Shown here: piece after piece, positions 16,104-25,423 of the stretch
Position numbering within the stretch: position 1 is the first letter of the stretch
Layout of the letters: every line of letters starts with the position of its first letter
Notes under the pieces: model-generated
The model's input: the letters and a program-made list of their open reading frames with translations, nothing else
Told to the model about the DNA's origin: nothing
Databases searched by the model: none
Source of the DNA: Prevotella illustrans
Lineage (GTDB): Bacteria; Bacteroidota; Bacteroidia; Bacteroidales; Bacteroidaceae
Direction: 5' to 3'
Assembly: GCF_017426725.1 (NCBI RefSeq)
Contig: NZ_JAERMS010000028.1
Coordinates: 1 to 39,438 of the forward strand
DNA length: 39,438 nucleotides
Translations under genes and position numbers: made by a program

Positions 16104-17345
16104 ATGTCAAAGAAAACTTGTAGTTTTTGTGGTAGAAATGAGGATGAGGTTAAGATTCTCATTTCCGGTATTGATGGAGAAATCTGTGAAGATTGCGTCC
16201 AGCAGGCGTATCATATTCTTGAAACAGCCGGCGTTCTCGGACCGGAGGCTAATCCGAAAGCGAAGTCAAAGCAGTTCGCGTTGAAGAAAGTACCCAAGCC
16301 GAGAGAAATCAAGAAGTATCTTGATGAGTATGTCATCGGGCAGGACGAAGCCAAGCGCTATCTGTCCGTAGCCGTATATAATCATTATAAGCGTTTGCAA
16401 CAGCCTGTCGATGCCAATGGCGTTGAGATAGAGAAGAGCAATATTATTATGGTGGGCAGTACGGGAACCGGTAAGACACTGATGGCCCGCACGATAGCCA
16501 AACTCTTGTCCGTACCATTCACGATTGTCGACGCGACTGTATTTACGGAAGCCGGCTATGTGGGCGAGGACGTGGAGAGTATTCTCAGTCGTTTGCTGCA
16601 GGTGGCTGATTATGATTTAGACGCGGCCCAACGGGGTATCGTCTTTATAGACGAAATTGACAAGATAGCGCGCAAGAGTGATAACCCTTCCATCACGCGC
16701 GACGTGAGTGGCGAGGGTGTACAGCAAGGTCTGTTGAAACTCTTGGAAGGCACGATGGTGAATGTTCCGCCCAAGGGCGGCCGCAAGCATCCCGATCAGG
16801 ATTATATTCATGTAGATACACGGAATATATTGTTTATCTGTGGCGGCGCGTTCGACGGTATCGAGCGAAAGATAGCCCAGCGGCTGAATACGCATGTCGT
16901 AGGTTTCAATTCCGTACAGAACGTGCGGAATATAGACAAGGGTGACCTGATGCAGTATATCTTGCCGCAAGACTTGAAGTCGTTTGGCCTGATACCGGAA
17001 ATCATTGGCCGTCTGCCTGTGCTTACTTATCTGAATCCTTTGGACCGAAAAGCATTGCGACGTATCTTGGAAGAGCCAAAGAACTCTATCACTAAACAGT
17101 ATGTCAAACTGTTTGAAATGGATGGCATAACGCTTACGTTTGATAATGATGTTCTCGATTTCATCGTAGATAAAGCCGTGGAATATAAGCTGGGAGCGCG
17201 CGGTCTTCGTTCTATTGTTGAGGCCATCATGATGGATGCCATGTTTGAAATTCCGTCAAAGCGTGCCAAGCAGTTTAAAGTGACCCTCGACTACGCGAAG
17301 AGCCAATTGGATAAATCACATTTACAGGAGCGCGAGTCTGCGTGA
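16104..17345 (+). CDS. clpX: ClpX unfoldase
   Basis: A 413-residue AAA+ ATPase that unfolds substrates and feeds them to ClpP. The N-terminal zinc-binding domain has Cys6, Cys9, Cys28 and Cys31 (TCSFCG and EICEDC). Walker A is GSTGTGKT (118-125), the pore loop is GYVGED (151-156) and Walker B is VFIDEID (180-186). The ClpP-docking IGF-type loop is seen as [13 protein letters not shown], where the usual order is GAFxGLxxII, and should be checked. The C-terminal sensor-2 region has [14 protein letters not shown]. It follows clpP by 3 bp. Confidence 0.96.
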   Translation: MSKKTCSFCGRNEDEVKILISGIDGEICEDCVQQAYHILETAGVLGPEANPKAKSKQFALKKVPKPREIKKYLDEYVIGQDEAKRYLSVAVYNHYKRLQQPVDANGVEIEKSNIIMVGSTGTGKTLMARTIAKLLSVPFTIVDATVFTEAGYVGEDVESILSRLLQVADYDLDAAQRGIVFIDEIDKIARKSDNPSITRDVSGEGVQQGLLKLLEGTMVNVPPKGGRKHPDQDYIHVDTRNILFICGGAFDGIERKIAQRLNTHVVGFNSVQNVRNIDKGDLMQYILPQDLKSFGLIPEIIGRLPVLTYLNPLDRKALRRILEEPKNSITKQYVKLFEMDGITLTFDNDVLDFIVDKAVEYKLGARGLRSIVEAIMMDAMFEIPSKRAKQFKVTLDYAKSQLDKSHLQERESA

Positions 17346-17350
17346 TAGCC

Positions 17351-17362
17351 TTGTCCGGACAA
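17351..17362. promoter_or_regulatory. 12-bp perfect palindrome upstream of recQ
   Basis: TTGTCCGGACAA is a perfect palindrome 6 bp after the clpX stop. TGTCCGG occurs again at 17377-17383. It may be an operator or a short hairpin. No promoter was recognised in this gap. Confidence 0.3.
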
Positions 17363-17432
17363 ACTTACAGAGCGATGTCCGGCCATGAAATAACGATTAT
17401 TACCTGTAGTAGCTCAAATGCTGCTTGTTGAT

Positions 17433-19616
17433 ATGGCAAAAGAAGTTAATCTTACCCTGGAATTAAAACACTATTTCGGCTTTGATAAGTTCAAGGGCGA
17501 TCAGGAAGCCATTATCCGTAATTTGCTGGCCGGCAATGATACTTTCGTATTAATGCCAACCGGCGGAGGTAAGAGCCTTTGCTACCAGTTGCCTTCTTTG
17601 ATCATGGAAGGTACGGCCATCGTCATATCACCATTGATAGCGCTGATGAAGAATCAGGTAGATGTTATCAATGGCATGAGTGAAGAGTCGGGGGTGGCCC
17701 ACTATCTGAATTCTTCTTTAAATAAAGCTGCCATTCAACAGGTCATGAAGGATGTGGTAGATGAGAAGACAAAGCTGCTTTACGTGGCTCCGGAATCGCT
17801 CAATAAGGATGAGAATGTCGAATTCCTGAAAGGGGTTAAGATTTCTTTTTATGCCATAGATGAAGCCCATTGCATTTCGGAATGGGGACATGATTTCCGT
17901 CCGGAGTATCGGAACATTCGCCCGACGATAACAAAGATAGGCAATGCCCCTGTGATTGCGTTGACGGCTACCGCTACGGATAAGGTGCGCTCAGATATCA
18001 AGAAGAGCTTGGGCATCAGCGGCGCGCGCGAGTTTAAGAGCTCTTTCAACCGGCCGAACCTTTATTATGAAGTGCGACAGAAGCGTAGCGACAAAGCCAC
18101 AGATGATGAAATCGTAAAGTTTATTCGTCAGCATCGTGGTAAAAGCGGTATTATTTATTGCCTTTCACGCAAGAAAGTAGAAGAGCTGGCTGCTGTGTTG
18201 AAGACTAATGATATCAGCGCGGCGCCTTATCATGCGGGACTTGACAGCGCGACACGCTCACAGACACAAGACGATTTCTTGATGGAACGTATTGATGTTA
18301 TCGTTGCCACGATTGCTTTTGGGATGGGCATTGATAAACCTGACGTGCGTTTTGTGATTCATTACGACACCCCGAAGAGCTTAGAAGGATATTACCAAGA
18401 GACCGGCAGGGCCGGACGCGATGGCGGAGAAGGTATCTGTATCGCGTTTTATCGACAGAAAGATTTGCGCAAGCTCGAGAAATTCATGGAAGGGAAGCCT
18501 GTGGCAGAGCAGGATATCGGCAAACAACTGCTGCAGGAAACCGCTGCATACGCGGAATCATCCGTATGTCGCCGCAAGATGTTGCTTCATTATTTTGGTG
18601 AAGAATATCCTTTGGATAATTGTCAAAATTGTGATAATTGTCTACACCCCAAGGAGCGAATAGAGGCAGGAAAGGAACTGTCGATCGTGCTGAATGCCAT
18701 CAAGGCATTGAAAGAAAACTTCCGTACCGAGTATGTGATAGATTTTATCAAGGGGCGAGCAACAGACGATATCGTATCGCACAAGCATGAGCAGCTGGAC
18801 GAATTCGGAGAGGGCGAAGACGAGAATCCTAAACTCTGGAGTCCCGTGATTCGCCAAGGAATTATCGCCGGCTATATCAAGAAAGACGTAGAGAATTATG
18901 GATTGCTAAAGCTTACGGCCGCCGGCAAGCGTTTTATGCAATCGCCCAAGCCATTCATGATTGTCATGGATAATGAGTTTAAGGATAGTGGCGATGACGA
19001 CGCGGGCGACATGAGCGGAGCGGCTCTCGACGAGACGCTTTGTGCCATGCTACGAGAGCTACGGCGCGATATGGCCCGTAAGCTGCATGTGCCGACATAC
19101 GTCATCTTCCAAGATGTTTCTTTGGACCAAATGGCCACCATGTACCCCGTTACACTTGAAGAACTTCAGAACATTCAAGGTGTGGGAGCGGGTAAAGCCA
19201 AAAGGTATGGCAAAGAGTTCTGTGAATTGATTAAACGCCATTGCGACACGAATGGTATAGAACGTCCTGAAGAGCTAAGAGTGCGTACCGTGCCCAAGAA
19301 GTCTGTCGTTAAAGTGAAGATTATTCAGAGCATTGACCGGCAGATTGCGTTGGACGACTTGGCTGAGGCTTTGGGCATGGATTTTAACGAGATTCTTGAT
19401 GAAATAGACGCCATCGTATATAGTGGTACCAAGCTATGTATAGACTATTTTTTGGAAGAAGTGATGGACGAAGACCATGTAGACGATATATATGAATACT
19501 TCCGTGAGAGTGAAACAGACGGGATAGAAGCAGCCTTGACAGAACTTGGTGGAGACTATTCCGAGGAAGAGATTCGATTGGTACGTATCAAATTCATGTC
19601 CGAAATGGCCAACTGA
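17433..19616 (+). CDS. recQ: ATP-dependent DNA helicase RecQ
   Basis: A 727-residue superfamily 2 helicase that unwinds DNA 3' to 5' in recombination and repair. Motif I is PTGGGKS (42-48) and motif II DEAH (143-146), followed by CISEWGHDFRPEY. Motif VI is seen as QETGRAGRDG. The zinc-binding cysteines of the RQC region are Cys379, Cys397, Cys400 and Cys403. An HRDC domain follows (LHVPTYVIFQDVSLDQMA). An extra C-terminal part of about 130 residues looks helical and acidic, as in other Bacteroidetes RecQ proteins. An ATG at 17418 is five codons upstream, but MAKEVNLTLELKHYFGF matches family starts better. Confidence 0.94.
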   Translation: MAKEVNLTLELKHYFGFDKFKGDQEAIIRNLLAGNDTFVLMPTGGGKSLCYQLPSLIMEGTAIVISPLIALMKNQVDVINGMSEESGVAHYLNSSLNKAAIQQVMKDVVDEKTKLLYVAPESLNKDENVEFLKGVKISFYAIDEAHCISEWGHDFRPEYRNIRPTITKIGNAPVIALTATATDKVRSDIKKSLGISGAREFKSSFNRPNLYYEVRQKRSDKATDDEIVKFIRQHRGKSGIIYCLSRKKVEELAAVLKTNDISAAPYHAGLDSATRSQTQDDFLMERIDVIVATIAFGMGIDKPDVRFVIHYDTPKSLEGYYQETGRAGRDGGEGICIAFYRQKDLRKLEKFMEGKPVAEQDIGKQLLQETAAYAESSVCRRKMLLHYFGEEYPLDNCQNCDNCLHPKERIEAGKELSIVLNAIKALKENFRTEYVIDFIKGRATDDIVSHKHEQLDEFGEGEDENPKLWSPVIRQGIIAGYIKKDVENYGLLKLTAAGKRFMQSPKPFMIVMDNEFKDSGDDDAGDMSGAALDETLCAMLRELRRDMARKLHVPTYVIFQDVSLDQMATMYPVTLEELQNIQGVGAGKAKRYGKEFCELIKRHCDTNGIERPEELRVRTVPKKSVVKVKIIQSIDRQIALDDLAEALGMDFNEILDEIDAIVYSGTKLCIDYFLEEVMDEDHVDDIYEYFRESETDGIEAALTELGGDYSEEEIRLVRIKFMSEMAN

Positions 19617-19625
19617 TGAAAATAC

Positions 19626-19661
19626 GCGAAGCATCTGCTCTTTTGCTTCGCATGTTTTTGT
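19626..19661 (+). terminator. Intrinsic terminator after recQ
   Basis: GCGAAGC (19626-19632) pairs with GCTTCGC (19645-19651), followed by ATGTTTTTG. It lies 10 bp after the recQ stop codon. Confidence 0.7.
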
Positions 19662-19727
19662 TAATTTCATTTAATTTTATCCTTATTGACAATATAACAT
19701 TTTCTTTTTCGTTAAAAAACAATTAAA

Positions 19728-19761
19728 TTTGTTACGTTGATCTTTTAGTAGTGTGATTTTG
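19728..19761 (+). promoter_or_regulatory. Possible susC-like promoter
   Basis: TTTG (19728-19731), 22 bp, then TGATTTTG (19754-19761). This is close to but not a full match to the consensus. It would give a leader of about 150 nt before the SusC start. Confidence 0.3.
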
Positions 19762-19803
19762 CCCTCAATAGAGTGGAAGAAAACAACTCTTAACCTTTAC
19801 TCA

Positions 19804-19857
19804 TAGGTAAGCAATACCTAATTTAGCGCATCTGACGGGTTAGGGATCCTTTTTTTT
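19804..19857 (+). promoter_or_regulatory. Alternative hairpins before a T8 run in the SusC leader
   Basis: TAGGTA (19804-19809) can pair with TACCTA (19815-19820). CCTAA (19817-19821), which overlaps the second arm, can instead pair with TTAGG (19840-19844), extended by G-U pairs. Eight T follow at 19850-19857. The two pairings exclude each other, as in attenuators. The rest of the 298-bp gap after recQ shows nothing else. Confidence 0.35.
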
Positions 19858-19914
19858 GTCTTTCCCTTATCGTATGTGAAAAAGTAAACGCTTTATTTTC
19901 TAATTATAATCTAT

Positions 19915-22900
19915 ATGAAAAAACCAACTAACTGTAAACCGCAAAGGAGCTCGAATTCTGTTCTTCACGGGATGAGAGCCCTGAAAATGGTGTCATTGTT
20001 TTTAATGGCAGGAATTCCGGCCATCTGTGCCGGCAGTGTAGGTAACAAGACATGGAACACGCCCGGCATCGTGCAACAGCAGCAAGTGGTCAAAGGCCGT
20101 GTGATCGACACGGGAGGAGGGGCTTTGATCGGTGTAAGTGTCATGGAGCAAGGGACATCCAATGGCACCGTGACAGACATGGATGGAAATTTCCAGTTGT
20201 CCCTGAAAAATCCCAATGCCATGTTGAAATTCAATTATGTGGGCTTCAAACCGGTTGTGTTGAAAGCGCAAAACAACATGACAATCACTTTAAGAGACGA
20301 GTTACAAGAACTGAATGAAGTGGTCGTCGTAGGCTATGGCAAACAGAAAAAGGCCGACTTGACAGGTGCCGTTGCCAACGTTGACGTCAGCAGGGCCGTG
20401 GGCAGTCGCCCGATTACCGATGTGGCCAAGGCTTTGCAGGGTATCACTCCCGGACTTACGATTACCAACAACATCGGTGGGGTGGGCACGCAGTCCACCA
20501 TCAAGTTGCGTGGTTCCATCGGCTCGCTGAGCGCTACGGAAGGAACCTCGCCGCTCATCTTGGTCGACAACGTGGAAGTTCCGGATTTGAATCTGATCAA
20601 TCCCGATGACATTGAGACGATATCCGTGTTGAAAGACGCGGCTTCCGCTTCTATCTATGGAACTCGGGCCGCTTGGGGTGTTATCTTGATAACGACCAAG
20701 CAAGGCACTCGTAATGATAAAGTGCAGGTTTCCTATTCTAACAATTTTGCCTGGAGCACGCCTACTAAAATGCCGGAGCTGGCTTCGGCAACAGACAATG
20801 CCAAGTTCATTTGGGCCATTATGCAACGCGAAGGATTAACCCAGAAGAGCAATATCGGTTATACCATCGACCAATATGCCATCGACAAAATCAGCAAATG
20901 GGAGAACGAATACGGCGGCATGTCGCAAAGCGCGTTGGGCGAGATGCAGGAAGGCCGCGACTTTGAAATCAAAAATGGCAAGACTTACTTCTATCGCTCT
21001 TTCGACCCCATTAAGGAATTTACTCGCAAATGGACACCGCAGCAGACCCATAATCTCTCTGTTACCGGCGGAAACAAGAAAACCACCTATAACATCAGTA
21101 TGAGTTTTCTCGACCAAAAGGGTATCATGAAGTTCAATACCGACCAGTACGAGCGCTTCACGCTGCATAGCAACATCACCACCGCTATCAAGGACTGGTG
21201 GAAGGTGCGTACCAATATTCTGCTCACCCGTTCCAAGAACGACCAGCCCTACCGCTTTACTTCCGGTCAGTATGACGCTTGGTTCTATCTGTTGCGTTGG
21301 CCTCGTTGGTATCCTTACGCCGACTATCAGGGTAAACCTTTCCGTTCGGCCGTTACGGATATCAAGAATGGCAACCGCGAAAGTCTCACGTCTACCTATC
21401 TGCGGGCCAATATTGGTACGGAAATCAATCCTCTGAAAGACCTGGCCATTAATTTCGACTATACTTTCGGCTACATTAACGACTATCAGAAGCGTAACGG
21501 CGGTACCGTGATGGCTTACAACATGTTTGTCACGGCACCGTTCAGCAACTACTCTGACATCTATGGAGTAACGCATAACCGGGCTGTCGAGAACAGTAAA
21601 TATACCCTGCAGAATATTTTCAAGGCCTATGCCACGTACAATTTCAATCTGGAAAAGAAGCACGACTTCAAGCTGATGGCCGGCTTCGACGCCGAAACCC
21701 GTGAGCGCTTCTCACACTATTCGGAGCGCAGAGGCCTGATCAGTCAGGACTTACCCGAGATTGCTTTGACCACAGGCGATCAGTATTCGTTCAGCAGCAG
21801 CAATTCTTTCCATAACGACTTCGCCGCTGCGGGCTTCTTCGGCCGTGTCAACTACGACTTCATGCAGCGGTATCTCTTGGAAATCAACGCCCGCTATGAC
21901 GGCTCTTCCCGTTTCCCGAAAGGCAAGAAGTGGGCCTTCTTCCCTTCCGTATCAGCCGGATGGCGCGTGTCGGAAGAAAAGTTTATGGATTGGGCCAAGC
22001 CCGCGCTGTCCTATTTGAAACTTCGCGGCTCATGGGGCTCCATCGGTAACCAGGACGTGACGGCCAACTCGTTTATCTCCACCATGAAGTCCGAAACATC
22101 GGGATGGGTCGACAAGACCGAACTGATGGCCCTTCAGTCGCCCACCATCATTTCCCCGTCACTCACCTGGGAGCGTGTGACGACACTCGACTTCGGTCTC
22201 GACGCCGGTTTCTTCGGCGACGAACTTAACTTCATCTTCGATTATTACCATCGTGTGACCTCCGACATGCACACTGCCGGCGAGTCGCTTCCGGCCACTT
22301 TCGGCGCCACCGTGCCTAAAGTGAACTATGGTGAGATGACCGGCAACGGCTTTGAAGTGGGCGTGAACTATCATCACCGGTTCGTCAACGGTCTCACCGT
22401 TACGGCCGGCGCGTCGCTCTCACACGTCGTGGAGAAGATTACGAAGTTCAATTCACAAGACCGCAACATCTATGGCAATTACGAAGGCAAGCGTTTAGGC
22501 GAAATCTGGGGTTATGAAACCGATCGTCTGTTCCAGAAAGATGACTTCAATGCCGACGGTACGCTCAAGGCCGGCATTCCTTCGCAGAAACTTTTCGAGA
22601 CCGGTTCGTTCAAGTTTGGCCCCGGCGACGTGAAATACAAGAATCTGGACGACGACGACAGCAAAATCAGTTATGGAAAGAACACCGTCGAAGACCATGG
22701 CGACTTGAAAGTCATCGGCAACTCGCTGCCCGACTATGAATACAGCTTCAACCTCGGACTCAACTACAAAGGCTTCGACCTGAGCGCCTTCTTCCAAGGG
22801 GTAGGCAAGCACGACTTCTGGGCTTTCGGCTCGGTAGCCATCCCTTCGGGCGGCTCCGGCTACATGGATTCGGCCTTCAAGCATCAGATGGACTACTGGA

Positions 22901-23250
22901 CCGAAAACAATACCGATGCTTTCTATCCGCGCCCGGCCAACACCGCGTGGGTAAGCAACGGCCGGAACTTCCTGCGCCAGACCCGTTATCTCTGCAATAT
23001 GGCCTACCTGCGCTGCAAAAACCTGACCATCGGCTATACCGTTCCGGCCGTCTTGATGCGTCGCATTTATTTTACCAGCGCACGCGTCTACGTGAGCGCC
23101 GAGAATCTCTTCGAGTTCGACCACATGAAGATTCCTGTAGATCCTGAGTCGACCGACTATAAGAACGGTTACGGCAGCGGCTCATGGTCGTTCGGCCGCT
23201 CTTATCCATTCTCACGAACCCTGTCTTTCGGCGTTCAATTGGTATTCTAA
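19915..23250 (+). CDS. SusC/RagA-family TonB-dependent outer membrane transporter
   Basis: An 1111-residue outer-membrane porin of the SusC/RagA family, which imports oligosaccharides or peptides with its SusD partner using TonB energy. After the signal region (cleavage likely near AICAGS, residue 40) comes a carboxypeptidase-regulatory-like domain (VVKGRVIDTGGGALIGVSV). The family-specific junction NEVVVVGYGKQKKADLTGAV follows, then the plug with IKLRGSIGSL and ASIYGTRAAWGVILI. The barrel ends in the expected aromatic FGVQLVF. No STN domain is present, so no direct anti-sigma signalling is expected. A start at codon 20 (19972, MRALKMVSLF) would give a more typical signal peptide. The substrate is not evident: no glycoside hydrolase or regulator is adjacent. 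Confidence 0.95.
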   Translation: MKKPTNCKPQRSSNSVLHGMRALKMVSLFLMAGIPAICAGSVGNKTWNTPGIVQQQQVVKGRVIDTGGGALIGVSVMEQGTSNGTVTDMDGNFQLSLKNPNAMLKFNYVGFKPVVLKAQNNMTITLRDELQELNEVVVVGYGKQKKADLTGAVANVDVSRAVGSRPITDVAKALQGITPGLTITNNIGGVGTQSTIKLRGSIGSLSATEGTSPLILVDNVEVPDLNLINPDDIETISVLKDAASASIYGTRAAWGVILITTKQGTRNDKVQVSYSNNFAWSTPTKMPELASATDNAKFIWAIMQREGLTQKSNIGYTIDQYAIDKISKWENEYGGMSQSALGEMQEGRDFEIKNGKTYFYRSFDPIKEFTRKWTPQQTHNLSVTGGNKKTTYNISMSFLDQKGIMKFNTDQYERFTLHSNITTAIKDWWKVRTNILLTRSKNDQPYRFTSGQYDAWFYLLRWPRWYPYADYQGKPFRSAVTDIKNGNRESLTSTYLRANIGTEINPLKDLAINFDYTFGYINDYQKRNGGTVMAYNMFVTAPFSNYSDIYGVTHNRAVENSKYTLQNIFKAYATYNFNLEKKHDFKLMAGFDAETRERFSHYSERRGLISQDLPEIALTTGDQYSFSSSNSFHNDFAAAGFFGRVNYDFMQRYLLEINARYDGSSRFPKGKKWAFFPSVSAGWRVSEEKFMDWAKPALSYLKLRGSWGSIGNQDVTANSFISTMKSETSGWVDKTELMALQSPTIISPSLTWERVTTLDFGLDAGFFGDELNFIFDYYHRVTSDMHTAGESLPATFGATVPKVNYGEMTGNGFEVGVNYHHRFVNGLTVTAGASLSHVVEKITKFNSQDRNIYGNYEGKRLGEIWGYETDRLFQKDDFNADGTLKAGIPSQKLFETGSFKFGPGDVKYKNLDDDDSKISYGKNTVEDHGDLKVIGNSLPDYEYSFNLGLNYKGFDLSAFFQGVGKHDFWAFGSVAIPSGGSGYMDSAFKHQMDYWTENNTDAFYPRPANTAWVSNGRNFLRQTRYLCNMAYLRCKNLTIGYTVPAVLMRRIYFTSARVYVSAENLFEFDHMKIPVDPESTDYKNGYGSGSWSFGRSYPFSRTLSFGVQLVF

Positions 23251-23268
23251 CTTTAAACGCACTTCATC

Positions 23269-25065
23269 ATGAAAACAAAAATATTGACATTGGCAATGCT
23301 ATCGCTTGCCCTCATTTCATGCGACGACTTTCTGACGCGTGATCCAAAGGATACTGTAAAAGACACTCCTTCTTTCTGGAATTCAGAGTATGGCATCAGG
23401 ATTTCTGTTCTGGATTATTATACAACCTACTTCCCCGGCTACCGCTCGGGTTGGACAAGAGCCGATAATTTCGCAGAGACGAACGTGGCCGACTGGAATG
23501 ACGACAACGCCCAGAACAAGGCCACTTTCTTCACGACCGTGGCCCCGACGACCACCACTGCCACTTCCGACTGGAACTTCACGCGTGTACATGGACTCAA
23601 CCTGCTGATTGAGCGGATCAGCGGCAACACGATGGAGGATGAGCCTAAGAACCACTGGCTGGGCGTGGTCCGCTTCCTGCGGGCCATGGAATATGCCGGC
23701 CTCGTTTCCAAGTTTGGCGATGTTCCCTACTATGACACAACGGTGGGCAGCGCTGATTACAAACAGCTTTATCGTGCCCGCGACCCGCGTGCCACCGTCA
23801 TGGACAAGGTGCTCGACGACTTAAAGTTTGCCACGACCCATATCCGTGTAACCGATGGTACCGCCGGTCTCGTCATCAACCGCGACGTGGCCAATGCCTT
23901 TGCCTCACGCATCATGCTCTTCGAGGGCACATGGCAGAAATATCGTGAAAAGAATAACGATTTGGCTAAGAAATACCTGAAGGAAGCCATGGACTTTGCC
24001 AAGACGATCATGGATGAAAACAAATACACACTCTGTGATAATTACAAGGCACTGACAACCTCTGTCGACCTGGCCGGTAATCCCGAAATCATCATGTATC
24101 GCTCTTACGTGGAGGGTGTCGTCACCCATAGTCTCATGGCTTTCCAGAATACGGAGAAAGAAGAGAGTAGTCCGTCTCGCTCGTTTGTCGACGCCTTCCT
24201 CACGAAGAATGGTCTTCCCATCCATCAGGTGGGCAATACCGAGTTCAAGGGCGATACTTGGTATTTTGATGAAATTACCAATCGCGACCCTCGTCTGACC
24301 GATAACATCGACGCCACCGGCCTGCAGTTGCCGGGCGTGGCCGGCGTTTCGGCCGCGTCGGGCTACTTTGCCAATCGCTTTGTCAACGAGAGCCTGAAGA
24401 ATCAAGCCGGCGGCCGGAGCAACACCTGCATCACCGACGCGCCTGTCATGAAGTACAACGAAGTGCTCATGAATTACATCGAGGCCGCCGCCGAGCTGGC
24501 CGGTCTGAATGCCTACACGCTGACTCAGGCCGACTTCGACAAGACTATCAACGTGATTCGCGACCGCAAGAGTACGAGCATGCCCCATCTGACGCTGACC
24601 GGCAGCAACCTCTCGGTAGGAGGTGTCGTCATCAACGACCCCGACCGTGACGACGACGTGTCGTCCATCCTGTGGGAGATTCGTCGCGAACGCCGCACCG
24701 AACTGGCCTACGAAGGCCTGCGCTTCAACGACCTGCGTCGGTGGAGCAAGTTGCAGTATGCCGACATGAATCTCAATCCCAAACTGAACAAGGGCGCATG
24801 GCTCGATAAAGACAGGTATGTGGCTTGGTATAACGAGACCAACAAGGCAGCCATTGCCGCCGGGACGATGAAAGCGATCACGCTGGAAAATCTGGAGTCG
24901 CTCAATCTCGACCGGTCGGGCAATGCCGGCTATATTGTTCCCATTACCAAAGCGGCCCTGCTGCGTGTCTATGCCGACAAGGATTATCTTTATCCGATAC
25001 CGCTCGATCAGATAACGCTCTACAAGAGCCGTGGCTATGAGCTGAAGCAGAATCCGGGCTGGTAG
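23269..25065 (+). CDS. SusD/RagB-family surface lipoprotein
   Basis: A 598-residue lipoprotein that would cap the SusC-like barrel and capture substrate at the cell surface. The signal peptide MKTKILTLAMLSLALISC ends at Cys18. The following DDFLTRDPKDT fits the SusD N-terminus (DDFLxxxP). The typical TPR-like region has EYGIRISVLDYYTT and VRFLRAMEYAGLVSKFGDVPY. The C-terminal SusD domain has IRRERRTELAYEGLRFNDLRRW and ends in LYPIPLDQITLYKSRGYELKQNPGW, both highly characteristic. It starts 18 bp after the SusC stop and is followed by a strong terminator. The ligand cannot be told from the sequence. Confidence 0.96.
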   Translation: MKTKILTLAMLSLALISCDDFLTRDPKDTVKDTPSFWNSEYGIRISVLDYYTTYFPGYRSGWTRADNFAETNVADWNDDNAQNKATFFTTVAPTTTTATSDWNFTRVHGLNLLIERISGNTMEDEPKNHWLGVVRFLRAMEYAGLVSKFGDVPYYDTTVGSADYKQLYRARDPRATVMDKVLDDLKFATTHIRVTDGTAGLVINRDVANAFASRIMLFEGTWQKYREKNNDLAKKYLKEAMDFAKTIMDENKYTLCDNYKALTTSVDLAGNPEIIMYRSYVEGVVTHSLMAFQNTEKEESSPSRSFVDAFLTKNGLPIHQVGNTEFKGDTWYFDEITNRDPRLTDNIDATGLQLPGVAGVSAASGYFANRFVNESLKNQAGGRSNTCITDAPVMKYNEVLMNYIEAAAELAGLNAYTLTQADFDKTINVIRDRKSTSMPHLTLTGSNLSVGGVVINDPDRDDDVSSILWEIRRERRTELAYEGLRFNDLRRWSKLQYADMNLNPKLNKGAWLDKDRYVAWYNETNKAAIAAGTMKAITLENLESLNLDRSGNAGYIVPITKAALLRVYADKDYLYPIPLDQITLYKSRGYELKQNPGW

Positions 25066-25089
25066 CCCTGTTTCTGCAATATGGATTAT

Positions 25090-25121
25090 GCGCCGTGCCG
25101 TTTCGGGTGCGGCGCTTTTTT
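25090..25121 (+). terminator. Intrinsic terminator after the SusD gene
   Basis: GCGCCG (25090-25095) pairs with CGGCGC (25110-25115), with further GC pairs inside, followed by TTTTTTA. It marks the end of the two-gene SusC/SusD unit and separates it from the next barrel gene. Confidence 0.8.
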
Positions 25122-25160
25122 ATTTATCTTTCGGTCGTTGCCGAAGTATGGTTTCATAAG

Positions 25161-25310
25161 CGGTTCGGAATAAGTTTTTATAAAATCAGCAGTGTTTAAT
25201 GCTTGATTGCCAAGGCGGAACGTGATAAATCACGCCTCTACGGCTGACGCCATGCCGGTTCCCGGTAGACGCAAGTCGGTCTTTAGAGAAGAAAAACTTA
25301 TTCAGAACCG
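25161..25310. repeat. 150-bp MITE-like element with 19-bp terminal inverted repeats
   Basis: CGGTTCGGAATAAGTTTTT (25161-25179) matches the reverse complement of 25292-25310 at 18 of 19 positions. Inside is a palindrome, CGTGAT-AA-ATCACG (25221-25234), within an AGG...CCT context. There is no coding capacity. The layout (short inverted ends, internal palindrome, 150 bp, intergenic) suggests a non-autonomous mobile element. It fills most of the gap between the SusD terminator and the next promoter. Confidence 0.55.
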
Positions 25311-25347
25311 GCCTTTGATAGGCGCATGGTAAAAAAAACGGACAATA

Positions 25348-25379
25348 CTTGCCGAATTATAAAGGATTGGTTATCTTTG
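25348..25379 (+). promoter_or_regulatory. Promoter of the outer-membrane barrel gene
   Basis: CTTG (25348-25351), a 20-bp spacer and TATCTTTG (25372-25379). It lies 45 bp before the ATG at 25424. It overlaps the longer reading frame that begins at 25349, which argues against that start. Confidence 0.65.
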
Positions 25380-25423
25380 CCGACGTACTCGAAATTTTAT
25401 CTATTAATCCTCTTTTATTGAAA

